A DNA stretch of 64,000 bases from NCBI GenBank assembly GCA_020161365.1, contig JAIUNU010000001.1:1-64000 (forward strand), given 5' to 3'. Positions 46,953 through 57,361 of the stretch are shown here, piece after piece. The translations under genes and the position numbers were made by a program. Position 1 is the stretch's first letter. Each line of letters begins with the position of its first letter. The stretch is from Pseudomonadota bacterium (GTDB taxonomy: Bacteria; Pseudomonadota; Alphaproteobacteria; Caulobacterales; Caulobacteraceae). The notes under the pieces were generated by a model. That model did no database searches. It was not told where the DNA came from and saw nothing but the letters and a program-made list of their open reading frames with translations.

Positions 46953-47255
46953 TCAGCGCGAACGCTTGACCCTGATCACATAGTCCCTCGGGTCAGCATA
47001 TCCCAGGAGGGAACGCGCGCGCTCCTCCAGAAGATCAGCCGACAGACTGCCGCTGCGTAATAGACGAGCGCGGGCCTCCAGGTCCATCCTCTCGGCGTGT
47101 ATCTTCCTGAGTTCTCTGGTTTTTGCTGCGAGGTCCGCGTTGCGCTGCGAAATGGACAACAGCCCCCGATCGCCCGTCAGAGCGTGAAAGGCGAAGTAGA
47201 AAATCAGGAAAAAGATCGCCGCAGTCGGCAGGAAAGGTTGCAGTCGGGCGAACAT
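46953..47255 (-). CDS. ftsB: septum formation initiator FtsB/DivIC family
   Basis: This 100-residue bitopic division protein has a short cytoplasmic start, one membrane helix (about residues 10-28), then a periplasmic coiled coil (AKTRELRKIHAERMDLEARARLL) and the ERARSLLGYADPRDYVI motif typical of FtsB. It would join FtsL and FtsQ in the divisome. Position between eno and pdhA is the usual alphaproteobacterial context. Confidence 0.9.
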   Translation of the reverse strand: MFARLQPFLPTAAIFFLIFYFAFHALTGDRGLLSISQRNADLAAKTRELRKIHAERMDLEARARLLRSGSLSADLLEERARSLLGYADPRDYVIRVKRSR

Positions 47256-47550
47256 CTTGGTGTCCCAGAGAGGGATTCGCAGGATCGCCGACCAGCCTTA
47301 ACGCCTTCTAAATCTAGGTCTTGCGCAGGCTCTCCCGCCGATCGCGCGACAGGCGAGCGATGCTTTCAGCTGAGATGGTTTCAAGCGCATCTAGATACCG
47401 CGACGCCGAAGTGATTTCGCGGCGGCGAACAGCGAGAAGTTGGTCTCGTTTGAAACCACTCCAGGGCTTTTAGAAAATTTGTGGGTTAACACCGTCCCGG
47501 ACCGTCTTTTCCCGCGGCGTTCGGCAACGCTTCTGCGGGAATCGGATGCG
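47256..47550. other. intergenic region eno-ftsB
   Basis: About 300 bases carry no supported gene. The part near 47256-47300 should hold the ftsB promoter. Base composition is ordinary and no repeat is recognised. Confidence 0.5.
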
Positions 47551-47586
47551 AAAAGGGCGCGGCCACTTCTGCGGTCGCGCCCCCTG
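47551..47586 (-). terminator. rho-independent terminator of eno
   Basis: On the minus strand GGGGCGCGACC-GCAGAAGT-GGCCGCGCCC is followed by TTTT, 23 nt after the eno stop. Stem and T-run are both clear. Confidence 0.85.
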
Positions 47587-47608
47587 AAATCATAGGTCCA
47601 AGGGCGTA

Positions 47609-48922
<1,314 letters not shown>

Positions 48923-49002
48923 TTAGCCCCCAAGCGCCCTCGGCGCAACTTGACTTCCCTTTGGGAGGGCGCGTGAACGTCGATAACCCGGAGGAGGACG
49001 AA

Positions 49003-49773
49003 ATGCTGCTCATCGAACGACGGGGGCCTGTGGCTCTTGTGACGCTCAATCGCCCGGAAGCGATGAACGCGCTCTCCAAGGCGCTGAGGTCGGCGCTTCA
49101 CGCGGCGATGGTGCAACTTGACCAGGAGCCGGACGTCAGCGTGGTGGTTCTGACCGGCGCAGGGGAGCGCGCCTTCACTGCGGGCCTTGATCTGAAGGAA
49201 CTTGGCGGCGATCCGGCCGCCATGGGCGCGGCCAACGATCAGGACGCTCGCTCAAACCCGGTTCGCGCCGTCGAAACATGCCGAAAGCCGGTGATCGGCG
49301 CGATCAACGGGGTCGCCATCACGGGCGGCTTTGAACTGGCCCTGGCCTGCGACGTGCTGATCGCGTCTGAAAACGCCCGGTTCGCTGACACCCATGCCCG
49401 CGTCGGCATCATGCCCGGTTGGGGGTTGTCCCAGAAGCTCTCACGGCTGATCGGCCCCTATCGCGCCAAGGAACTGTCCCTGACCGGAAACTTCCTGGAC
49501 GCCCGGACTGCGGCTGACTGGGGTCTCGTCAATCGCGTCGTACCAGCCGACAGGCTTCTGGAGGAGGCGCTAAGGCTGGCGGACGACATGGCCTCCATCC
49601 CCGTCGAGACGCTTGCGTTCTACAAGGGGCTGATCGACGATGGCTACGGCATGGCCTTCCGCCAGGGCTTGAACCTTGAGCATGAGCGATCCAGCGCCCA
49701 CAACGCCGAGGTCACCCCAGAACGTGTCGAGCAGCGCCGTCGCCAGGTCATGGAGCGTGGTCGCGGACAATAG
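49003..49773 (+). CDS. enoyl-CoA hydratase/isomerase (crotonase) family protein
   Basis: This 256-residue crotonase-fold protein starts at ATG 49003 behind GGAGGAGGA. The oxyanion segments AGLDLKELGG and INGVAITGGFELALACD are present with the first catalytic Glu. The second catalytic Glu is absent: the helix reads FADTHARVGIMPGWG, with His at the expected Glu position. A family of such proteins is commonly annotated as enoyl-CoA hydratase; the actual reaction may be hydration, isomerisation or thioester hydrolysis. Confidence 0.85.
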   Translation: MLLIERRGPVALVTLNRPEAMNALSKALRSALHAAMVQLDQEPDVSVVVLTGAGERAFTAGLDLKELGGDPAAMGAANDQDARSNPVRAVETCRKPVIGAINGVAITGGFELALACDVLIASENARFADTHARVGIMPGWGLSQKLSRLIGPYRAKELSLTGNFLDARTAADWGLVNRVVPADRLLEEALRLADDMASIPVETLAFYKGLIDDGYGMAFRQGLNLEHERSSAHNAEVTPERVEQRRRQVMERGRGQ

Positions 49774-49784
49774 GGCCGCCATCG

Positions 49785-50786
49785 TCAGGCTTGGAGCACA
49801 GGCGCAAACCCGCCCTGCCCTAGCCTGAAGAGCACCTTGCCTGCGCCGAAGTCCAGTTCGACCCGGGCGAACAGCCGCAACACGTCGACCCCTAACAGCG
49901 CCGCCGGTCGATCGTTCAGACCCCAGTGGTTGAAGACGTGCAGGTCGGCGAACGCCATCGGCGTGTTGCTGAGGCGCAAATCGCCCATTGCGATCGTCGG
50001 AATGATCCGGAACTCGCCCAGCTGGATCTCGCCGCTGGCCGTCAGCAGTCGGATGCGCTGGACACGATCCGGCGAACGACGGCGCTTGGCGGCGATGGCG
50101 CGGGCCAGAGCCATGTTCCCGATGCTGACCCCGCCGCCGGAGTCGATGAACGCCAGCGAGCGGGCGCCGCCGATCCGGGAGTCCGCCAAGGTCAGACGAC
50201 CATACCGGGCGTTGGCGGCGACATTGACTTCACGCGAGGTCTTGTACGGCTCAAAGCTGGGGGCGCTGCGTCGCACCTCCAGCTGCTTGCGCTGAAAATC
50301 GATGACCACGTTGCGGCCCTCCAGCGCGTCGACACCCAGGAGCCCATCCGCGCCGACCCGGTCGTAGGGTAGCACCGGGAGTATGCTGTTGGTCAGGCCG
50401 GTCTCTCCGGCCCTGAGGTCACGCACCAACGCGGTGGGGCACGTCATGGAGCCCGAAGCGCCATGCACCAGGACATCCGGACCGCGCGGCAGGTTCAGGC
50501 GTTCCGCAATTGCAGGCGTGAGCACCGTCTTGTCGGCGCCGGTGTCGACCACGAAGCGGAAGCCGCCCGTGTCGTTGACGCTGGTCGCGACGGTCAGCCT
50601 GGCGTCGCTGTCGAGGGTCGCGTCGAGAATCACCAGCGGATCCTCGGCGACCTGCGGGACGTCGCTGCCGGGCTGAGGCAGCGCCGGCGCTTGGCTGGGA
50701 ATCGAGATCAGCGCGGAAGCCCCGGCGACGCCGGGCGCGGCGAGGATCGATCCCAGCCCTCCGGCCAACATACGACGCGTGAACAT
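49785..50786 (-). CDS. two-lobed retropepsin-like aspartic protease, exported
   Basis: This 333-residue protein has an RR-containing hydrophobic signal (FTRRMLAGG). Two retropepsin-like units follow: lobe 1 with VVDTGA (Asp81) and closing DGLLGVDAL (about 147-155), lobe 2 with FIDSGGG (Asp215) and closing AALLGVDVL. Both catalytic Asp positions exist within one chain, so it could act without dimerising, like pepsin. Caulobacter has periplasmic retropepsin-type proteases such as PerP, but I cannot claim identity. It is convergent with the crotonase gene. Confidence 0.75.
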   Translation of the reverse strand: MFTRRMLAGGLGSILAAPGVAGASALISIPSQAPALPQPGSDVPQVAEDPLVILDATLDSDARLTVATSVNDTGGFRFVVDTGADKTVLTPAIAERLNLPRGPDVLVHGASGSMTCPTALVRDLRAGETGLTNSILPVLPYDRVGADGLLGVDALEGRNVVIDFQRKQLEVRRSAPSFEPYKTSREVNVAANARYGRLTLADSRIGGARSLAFIDSGGGVSIGNMALARAIAAKRRRSPDRVQRIRLLTASGEIQLGEFRIIPTIAMGDLRLSNTPMAFADLHVFNHWGLNDRPAALLGVDVLRLFARVELDFGAGKVLFRLGQGGFAPVLQA

Positions 50787-50849
50787 CGGCTTTGTCCTCC
50801 CGACGGGAGGCTAGCACCGTTTCGACGCGGACGACAAAGATACGACGAA

Positions 50850-50882
50850 AAGCGCCGCCGGAACGAGCCCGGCGGCGCTTTC
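50850..50882 (-). terminator. rho-independent terminator of rpmF
   Basis: AAAGCGCCGCCGG and CCGGCGGCGCTTT form a perfect 13-bp stem with a 7-nt loop, continuing into TTTT on the minus strand, 24 nt after the rpmF stop. Confidence 0.88.
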
Positions 50883-50906
50883 GAGTCGTCAGAAGCGAAA
50901 GGAGAC

Positions 50907-51089
50907 TTAGTCTTCCTTCGGCGTCAGGATCTGCTTGCCGTTGTACATGCCGGTCTTCAGATCGACATGGTGCGGACGGCGCAGCTCGCCCGTGTCCTTG
51001 TCCTCGATGAACGAGTTAGCGCCCAGGGCGTGGTGCGACCGGCGCATGTTCCGGCGAGAAGGCGAAGTTTTTCTTTTAGGAACGGCCAT
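50907..51089 (-). CDS. rpmF: 50S ribosomal protein L32
   Basis: This 60-residue basic ribosomal protein begins [22 protein letters not shown], the canonical L32 opening. Zinc-ligand cysteines are absent, as in many proteobacterial L32 proteins. It lies 114 nt downstream of pyrG on the same strand and ends at a strong terminator. Confidence 0.97.
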   Translation of the reverse strand: MAVPKRKTSPSRRNMRRSHHALGANSFIEDKDTGELRRPHHVDLKTGMYNGKQILTPKED

Positions 51090-51125
51090 CGAAGTGACTC
51101 TGCTCGCTGAGCGTGAAAATCGAGA

Positions 51126-51155
51126 GCGGCGGCTTGGGAGCGCCCGAGCCGCCGC
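51126..51155 (-). terminator. terminator-like hairpin between pyrG and rpmF
   Basis: GCGGCGGCT and AGCCGCCGC form a perfect 9-bp stem; on the minus strand it is followed, a few bases later, by TTTT. It would separate pyrG transcription from rpmF. Confidence 0.55.
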
Positions 51156-51203
51156 GTGAGGGCGGGCTTATGCCCGAATCTGTTGGAAGATGCAACCTCG
51201 TGA

Positions 51204-52970
<1,767 letters not shown>

Positions 52971-53432
52971 TTAGGGCTTGGGCTGGCTCGCCGGAGCCGG
53001 GGTCGGCTCTGCGGGGGCCAGGAGCGCCGGCTGCTGAGCGGCCGGGGCCGGCGTGTTGATCTGCGGCGCGGGGGCCTGGATGCCGCCCGGCTGCGGCGCC
53101 GCCGGCAGCGAGTTCAGCGAGCCCGGAGCCGGCGCCGGGGCCGGCACGTTCTGCAGCGTCTTGGCGTCGAGGCCCTTGATGCTGTCGGCGACCGAGCCGC
53201 TCTTGTCCAGACGACCCGTCAGGATGGTCAGGGCCAGGCTGATGATCAGGAAGATCGAGAACAGGATCCAGGTGATGCGGGTCAGCAGATCGCCGGCGCC
53301 GCGCGCGGTCATCAGGCCGCCCGAGTTGCCGCCCATGCCCAGCGCGCCGCCCTCGGAGCGCTGCAGCAGCACCACCCCGATCAGGCCGAGGCAGACGATG
53401 ATGTTGATGGCCAGCAGAACGCCGATGAGCAT
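52971..53432 (-). CDS. secG: protein translocase subunit SecG with long Pro/Ala tail
   Basis: This 153-residue SecYEG subunit starts at ATG 53432 (MLIGVLLAINIIVCLGLIGVVLLQRSEGG). Two membrane helices flank the conserved GGALGMGGNSGGLM loop. The C-terminal ~65 residues are Pro/Ala/Gln-rich with repeated PAPAPAP-type stretches and no predicted fold; many SecG proteins are much shorter. The tail is cytoplasmic or periplasmic depending on topology. Confidence 0.93.
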   Translation of the reverse strand: MLIGVLLAINIIVCLGLIGVVLLQRSEGGALGMGGNSGGLMTARGAGDLLTRITWILFSIFLIISLALTILTGRLDKSGSVADSIKGLDAKTLQNVPAPAPAPGSLNSLPAAPQPGGIQAPAPQINTPAPAAQQPALLAPAEPTPAPASQPKP

Positions 53433-53482
53433 GCGAATGTATTCTCGGTCCGGGCGCGAGCCACGCCCGCGCGAAAAACGAA

Positions 53483-53508
53483 GCGGCCCCTCTACCACTA
53501 GAGGCGGC
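53483..53508 (-). promoter_or_regulatory. hairpin with T-run in the secG leader
   Basis: On the minus strand GCCGCCTCTA-GTGG-TAGAGGGGCCGC is followed by TTCGTTTTT, about 50 nt before the secG ATG. It looks like an attenuator, or the terminator of a minus-strand transcript entering from the GNAT side. Confidence 0.45.
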
Positions 53509-53571
53509 TGCACGCCATAGCTGGGAAGTGTCGTCGCGAACGCAAGCCCGCAAGCTCCACCGAAGGACCGC

Positions 53572-54087
53572 ATGATCCTCGAGACCGAACGCCTGATCAT
53601 CGCCCCCTTGGCGGCCGACGACGCCCCGCTGCTGTATCCGTTCCTCAGCGACGCCGAGGTGATGTCCAGCCTCGACCAGGAGCCGATCGAGGATCCCGAC
53701 GAGGTCGCCGCCCGCGTGACGGCCCAGGTCGAGGAAATGGCCGGCGGGAAAGCCGCCTACTGGGCCATCCGCCGCGCGGCCGACGGCGCCTTCATCGGCT
53801 TCTGCGAGCTGTTCGACATCGACCGCCGCCGCGACAGCGCGGAGATCCGCTTCGCCATCGCCCGCGAGGGCTGGGGCCAGGGCCTTGGCCTGGAGGCCCT
53901 GAGCGCCCTGCTCGCCCAGATCGCCGCCGACGACCTCAAGACCATCACCGCCCGCGTCCACGTCGGCGACACCGCCGCCGAACGCCTGCTGGCCAAGCTG
54001 GGCTTCCGCCCCGACGGCTACATCGTCGGCGCCGTGCACCGCGACGGCGAACGCCGCGACCGGCGGGTCTATGGACTGAGGCTTTAG
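53572..54087 (+). CDS. GNAT family N-acetyltransferase (RimJ/RimL-like)
   Basis: This 171-residue acetyltransferase begins ILETERLIIAPLAADDAPLLYPFL, the typical RimJ/RimL-like opening. A GNAT core with IRFAIAREGWGQGLGLEALSALL (acetyl-CoA-binding loop) and VGDTAAERLLAKLGFRPDG follows. Target unknown: a ribosomal protein N-terminus or small molecule is possible. It diverges from secG. Confidence 0.87.
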   Translation: MILETERLIIAPLAADDAPLLYPFLSDAEVMSSLDQEPIEDPDEVAARVTAQVEEMAGGKAAYWAIRRAADGAFIGFCELFDIDRRRDSAEIRFAIAREGWGQGLGLEALSALLAQIAADDLKTITARVHVGDTAAERLLAKLGFRPDGYIVGAVHRDGERRDRRVYGLRL

Positions 54088-54103
54088 GGTATAGCCGCAC
54101 CGA

Positions 54104-54237
54104 GCGCCCCCTCCGTCACGCGGCTGCGCCGCGCGCCACCTCCCCCGTTTCACGGGTGAGGAGGACACCGCAGCCCTCCTGCCCCGCTTGCGGGGGAGGT
54201 GGCGCGGCGCCGTGAGGCGACGCGACGGAGGGGGCGC
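54104..54237. repeat. palindromic intergenic repeat, family C
   Basis: Outer arms GCGCCCCCTCCGTC and GACGGAGGGGGCGC enclose inner inverted arms (GCGCCACCTCCCCC ... GGGGGAGGTGGCGC). It immediately follows the GNAT gene. REP-like; function unknown. Confidence 0.65.
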
Positions 54238-54286
54238 TTCTACGGGCGCGCCGCTGCTCCCTCACGCGATCATGCGCCGAGGTGAT

Positions 54287-54644
54287 GGAAAGGGACGCGG
54301 AGCGCCGGACATTCGTCCGGAGTGTGAGTTTGTAGATACCGTTTCGACGAAGCCCGAACGCTCCGCGCAGCCGTTATCCGCCAGCGTCCCGTCAGGTGGC
54401 CCTGTTCAGGCCTTACCGGGACCCGAGCCTTCCGTTTCCGGAAAGTCCCGACGGTCGAGGAGGACGAGCCACTCCAGGCTAAGACACATCCCTTTGCCCT
54501 CAACCACGCCGACGGCGGGCGGGTCTGGCCAGCAACCAGATCCCCGGACCGTTCGAGTATCCCCCTCGAACCTGTCCCCGCTCGACCGCCCCCCTTCGCC
54601 GCAAATGGTCGCTGGCCATGCGCCCTTTCCTCGCGACGAGGTGG
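54287..54644 (-). repeat. multicopy structured RNA-like element, copy 2
   Basis: This 358-nt element is the inverse of 20482-20838, differing at about 12 positions. In the GAAA-capped hairpin, GAGA becomes AAGG and all pairs survive as G.U/A.U swaps. In the 8-bp stem GGTCGAGG becomes GGTTGAGG and pairs by U.G. The CCGGAC hairpin changes only in its loop (GGAT to GAAT), and one base is inserted in the loop of the last stem. The insertion breaks the reading frame that crosses both copies. Homology ends sharply at both sides, where flanks are unrelated. Confidence 0.75.
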
Positions 54645-54702
54645 ATAGAGACTACGACAGGTTTTCAGGCCGGGGACGAAAGCGGGAAGACGCCCACCCA
54701 AT

Positions 54703-54886
54703 CCCCTCTCCCAGAGGGAGAGGGAGGGCCCCAAGCAAAGCTTGGGAGGGTGAGGGGTTTCACCCTTTCCGGACCGGGCAGGCCCTGACAAGCAACTGAA
54801 AAGGAGAGGCTTTCACGGCTGACACCGTAACCCCTCACCCTCCCGCCGCTGCACGGCGGCCCCCTCCCTCTCCCTAAAGGTGAGGG
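54703..54886. repeat. palindromic intergenic repeat, family D
   Basis: CCCCTCTCCCAGAGGGAGAGGGAGGGCC and a GAGGGTGAGGGG unit are mirrored by CCCCTCACCCTCCCGC...GGCCCCCTCCCTCTCCC about 80 nt later. The distal end overlaps the stop codon of the EcsC-like gene (54874-54876). Between the arms I see no gene. Confidence 0.6.
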
Positions 54887-55614
54887 ATTTCGGCGCCCGT
54901 CCCGATCTGGGGATAAGCCCCCTGCTCGGCCCGCATGCGATAGGCCATCACGGCGGTGTGGCCCAGCTTCTCGACGAGCCGCCAGTTGACGATGGCCCCC
55001 AGCGGCGCGCCGACCACGGGGAGGAACTGGGCCAGTTTCGCGAGGTCGATGTGGTCGCGGTACTGCTGCTGGAAGGCCCGCCAGTCGAAGTCGTCCAGGT
55101 GCTGGGGATGGGGCCTCCCGTCCCAATGGTCCAGCGCCGCCAGCGCCCCGGCTCGGTGCTCACCGTCGGAAAAGGCCAGCTCGAAGACGTGCAGGATAAA
55201 GAGCCGCTCGGGCAGCGCCGTCCCGTCATGGCCGAAGATGGCGGCGATCTCGAACAGCAGCTTGATCTTGAAGCTCATCAGCAGCGGGAAATCGGCCGCC
55301 GCCATCAGGAAGCCCCCGGCCCCGGTGACGCCGCCCTCGACGGCGGCCGTCTTCTTCCAGCCGTCGATCGCCTTGGCCGCCCGCGCCCGGCGCTCGTCCA
55401 GCGTCAGGTCATAAAGCGGCGAGCCCGTCGCAAAATCGGCCCCGGTCAGCATCGCCCGCGTCATGCCCTCGATGGCCGTGGTGATGGCGGCGTGGACCTT
55501 CTCGGGGATGATCCGGTTGATCCGCTGTTGCGCGGCCCGCGCCAGCCCGTTGAGCGGCCCCGGCGGCTGGATCAGATCGGCGCGCCAGGCGAGGAGGTCT
55601 GGGGAGAGGGTCAT
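54874..55614 (-). CDS. EcsC family protein
   Basis: This 246-residue protein of unknown function matches the EcsC family (protein associated with the B. subtilis ecsAB ABC locus). It starts at ATG 55614. Recognisable parts are the amphipathic PEKVHAAITTAIEGMTRAML, the Gly/Ala-rich GGVTGAGGFLMAAADFPLLMSFKIKLLFEIAAIFGHD that may associate with membrane, and FLPVVGAPLGAIVNWRLVEKLG near the end. No ABC genes are nearby. Confidence 0.75.
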   Translation of the reverse strand: MTLSPDLLAWRADLIQPPGPLNGLARAAQQRINRIIPEKVHAAITTAIEGMTRAMLTGADFATGSPLYDLTLDERRARAAKAIDGWKKTAAVEGGVTGAGGFLMAAADFPLLMSFKIKLLFEIAAIFGHDGTALPERLFILHVFELAFSDGEHRAGALAALDHWDGRPHPQHLDDFDWRAFQQQYRDHIDLAKLAQFLPVVGAPLGAIVNWRLVEKLGHTAVMAYRMRAEQGAYPQIGTGAEIPHL

Positions 55615-55662
55615 GGGGTGGAGATAGGGGTTTGGGGCGCGCGGGTGAAGGCGCGCGGTCTT

Positions 55663-55806
55663 CCTTCTCCCCTTGTGGGAGAAGGTGGCGCGGAGCGCCG
55701 GATGAGGGGTCGCACCGCCCTCGCCCGCCCCTTCGCCCGCTGCCCCGTCGAGAAACCCCTCATCCGACCCGCTGCGCGGGCCACCTTCTCCCGCAAGGGG
55801 AGAAGG
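55663..55806. repeat. paired palindromic repeat, family B (copy 1)
   Basis: CCTTCTCCCCTTGTGGGAGAAGGTGGC...GGATGAGGGGT is followed in inverse by AACCCCTCATCC...GCCACCTTCTCCCGCAAGGGGAGAAGG. The same element recurs at 58188-58317. It lies directly against family A. Confidence 0.75.
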
Positions 55807-55820
55807 GTTCCGGAAACTCC

Positions 55821-55949
55821 GACCTCCCCGGCGAACGCCGGGGTCCAGATCGAACCCGCCGCCGTGGAAGCGCTCGCAAGGCCGCAGGGCGCGCCCACCC
55901 AAACCGTTCGGGATGAATCTGGGCCCCGGCGTTCGCCGGGGAGGTCGGG
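55821..55949. repeat. paired-hairpin intergenic repeat, family A (copy 2)
   Basis: CTCCCCGGCGAACGCCGGGGTCCAGAT ... ATCTGGGCCCCGGCGTTCGCCGGGGAG has the same two-hairpin architecture and core bases as 19998-20127, with different spacer sequence. Confidence 0.7.
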
Positions 55950-56032
55950 GGTTTGGTTGGACCCAGTTCCGCCCCTTCTCGCCCGAGAAGGCGCCATCCT
56001 TACATCTCACGGCGAGACGATCGCAGGGCTGT

Positions 56033-56105
56033 CCAAGTCACTCAAGGACGACGCTCCGCGTCGCCGCCGCGCGGCCGCCCGGAGGGCGGTCCTTGACTGA
56101 CTTGG
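56033..56105. repeat. 73-bp inverted repeat at the edge of the AT-rich cassette
   Basis: CCAAGTCACTCAAGGAC and GTCCTTGACTGACTTGG match at 16 of 17 positions around a GC-rich centre. It lies 95 nt before the first AT-rich gene. It could be another REP-like palindrome, or a junction of the insertion. Confidence 0.6.
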
Positions 56106-56199
56106 TCAGTCCTGCACGCTGCAGCCTTCGAGAGATTTAAGGATGGGACCGCGAGAGGACGCGGGCAATCACGCCAGCCGGACCAACTTGCAATGACTG

Positions 56200-56826
56200 T
56201 TGCATATCACATCTCTCGCGATAGCTTGGTTCATCGGTCAACCGCTTAAACATGCGATTTCACTTTTGCCTGCACCTACCGAATCCATCCCAGACCCTCC
56301 GAATTGGGCAGTTATCGCTAGCTGCATTGCGGCTTGGATTGCTCTCGCGATTTCGGCTCTCAACGCCTTTTATTCGGCGAGAACCTTCGCAATTAATAAA
56401 GCGAAGGAAGATAGGATAAAGAAGAAATTCTCTATTCGGTACGAGTCTGGCCATTACTTGAACGAAAAAGATGACCCGCACCGATACTATATATTTTCAG
56501 TAAGCATAAAGAATCCATCAGATTCGAATATATCTATAGAAAATATTAGATATCTAATTAAATACAAAAGCGGATCAACGGATCAGTCAATTACGTTTGA
56601 TTCATATATATATGAAGAAAGTAAAGACAGATTTCTCCAGCCGCCCCTTAAGATTGAAGCCAAGCAAATTCATAGCGGAAATGTTAGATTTAGAGTCCCA
56701 AAGGAGATTCTATCCAAGATATCAATCACGCAAACAACCGTGATTGCAATCGACTCAGATGGAAATATTTCGTCTTTCGATCCGATAATTCTTCAAGATA
56801 AGACCGATGCCCAAAATAATACCTAG
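56200..56826 (+). CDS. unknown membrane-anchored protein, AT-rich cassette gene 1
   Basis: This 208-residue protein is not recognised. The frame opens at TTG 56200; a second in-frame TTG at 56266 is possible. One clear membrane helix (about residues 38-62, WAVIASCIAAWIALAISAL) follows a short N-terminus and is followed by a basic stretch (NKAKEDRIKKKF). The remaining ~140 residues read as a soluble beta-rich domain (YYIFSVSIKNPSDSNISIENI), like domains that recur in small unknown membrane proteins. Base use is strongly AT-rich (56521-56580 is 25% GC) against a high-GC genome, indicating transfer. It overlaps the next gene by 20 nt. Confidence 0.7.
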   Translation: MHITSLAIAWFIGQPLKHAISLLPAPTESIPDPPNWAVIASCIAAWIALAISALNAFYSARTFAINKAKEDRIKKKFSIRYESGHYLNEKDDPHRYYIFSVSIKNPSDSNISIENIRYLIKYKSGSTDQSITFDSYIYEESKDRFLQPPLKIEAKQIHSGNVRFRVPKEILSKISITQTTVIAIDSDGNISSFDPIILQDKTDAQNNT

Positions 56827-57361
56827 ATTTAAATCGACAATCACCAACGTACCGGTGTTTCAGTACGGAGTTTCGTCCAACCCAAAAGTTATGGATGGGA
56901 AACCGATACCTCATATTGTTGTCGACGATACCGGACACAAGGAAGTTTCCGATTACATATTAAATCATAAGCACTACGAATTTGGCGACGTAAAGACAGA
57001 GTGGGGAGGAGCTATAAATGACAGCAATATAATTAGCCTTCACATCACAGCTATAAATCCAGCAAGTATTGAATTCTCAATTAATTTTGATGCCAGGATA
57101 TTTGCACAGGCAATTGACCACATCGCTCAGACTCGCGCTCTATACCTGCAAACCGGCACCCCGGCCGGTGGAAAATATAGTATTTTGACCTCTCCGGCGC
57201 TGATACTCGAGGTTCCCGATACGGGATTCTGTACTATTTGGGAGAAGCGCTATCGCCGTATCCTCGAAAAGAAGGCGATAAAGAATGGAGCAAGCCGAAA
57301 GGCTGCGGAGGGCGTAGCGACCTTGGCTATACAACAAACAAGGTCACTCTGGCGCAAATAG
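56807..57361 (+). CDS. unknown soluble protein, AT-rich cassette gene 2
   Basis: This 184-residue protein is not recognised. It has no membrane segment. An N-terminal part with a GHKEVSDYILNHKHYEFGDVKTEWGG stretch is followed by a predicted beta region (IISLHITAINPASIEFSINFDA) and a basic helical C-terminus (WEKRYRRILEKKAIKNGASRKAAEG). It begins at ATG 56807 inside the previous gene, which implies coupled translation of a two-component unit. Base composition is AT-rich, rising toward normal at the 3' end. Function unknown; a defence or toxin/immunity role is only a possibility. Confidence 0.7.
   Translation: MPKIIPRFKSTITNVPVFQYGVSSNPKVMDGKPIPHIVVDDTGHKEVSDYILNHKHYEFGDVKTEWGGAINDSNIISLHITAINPASIEFSINFDARIFAQAIDHIAQTRALYLQTGTPAGGKYSILTSPALILEVPDTGFCTIWEKRYRRILEKKAIKNGASRKAAEGVATLAIQQTRSLWRK

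Noticed and set aside
53483..53515. Possible tRNA D-arm (CCTCTAGTGGTAGAGG) upstream of secG
   Set aside because: No acceptor stem, anticodon arm or T-arm follows on either strand; it fits a simple hairpin.
54270..54791. A 173-codon minus-strand frame across copy 2 of the element
   Set aside because: Same reason: substitutions preserve RNA pairing rather than codons, and the 3' part is in a different frame from copy 1.
54104..55949. CRISPR-like array among the dense repeats
   Set aside because: The repeats are different palindromic families in inverted pairs, not regularly spaced direct repeats with spacers, and no cas genes are present.
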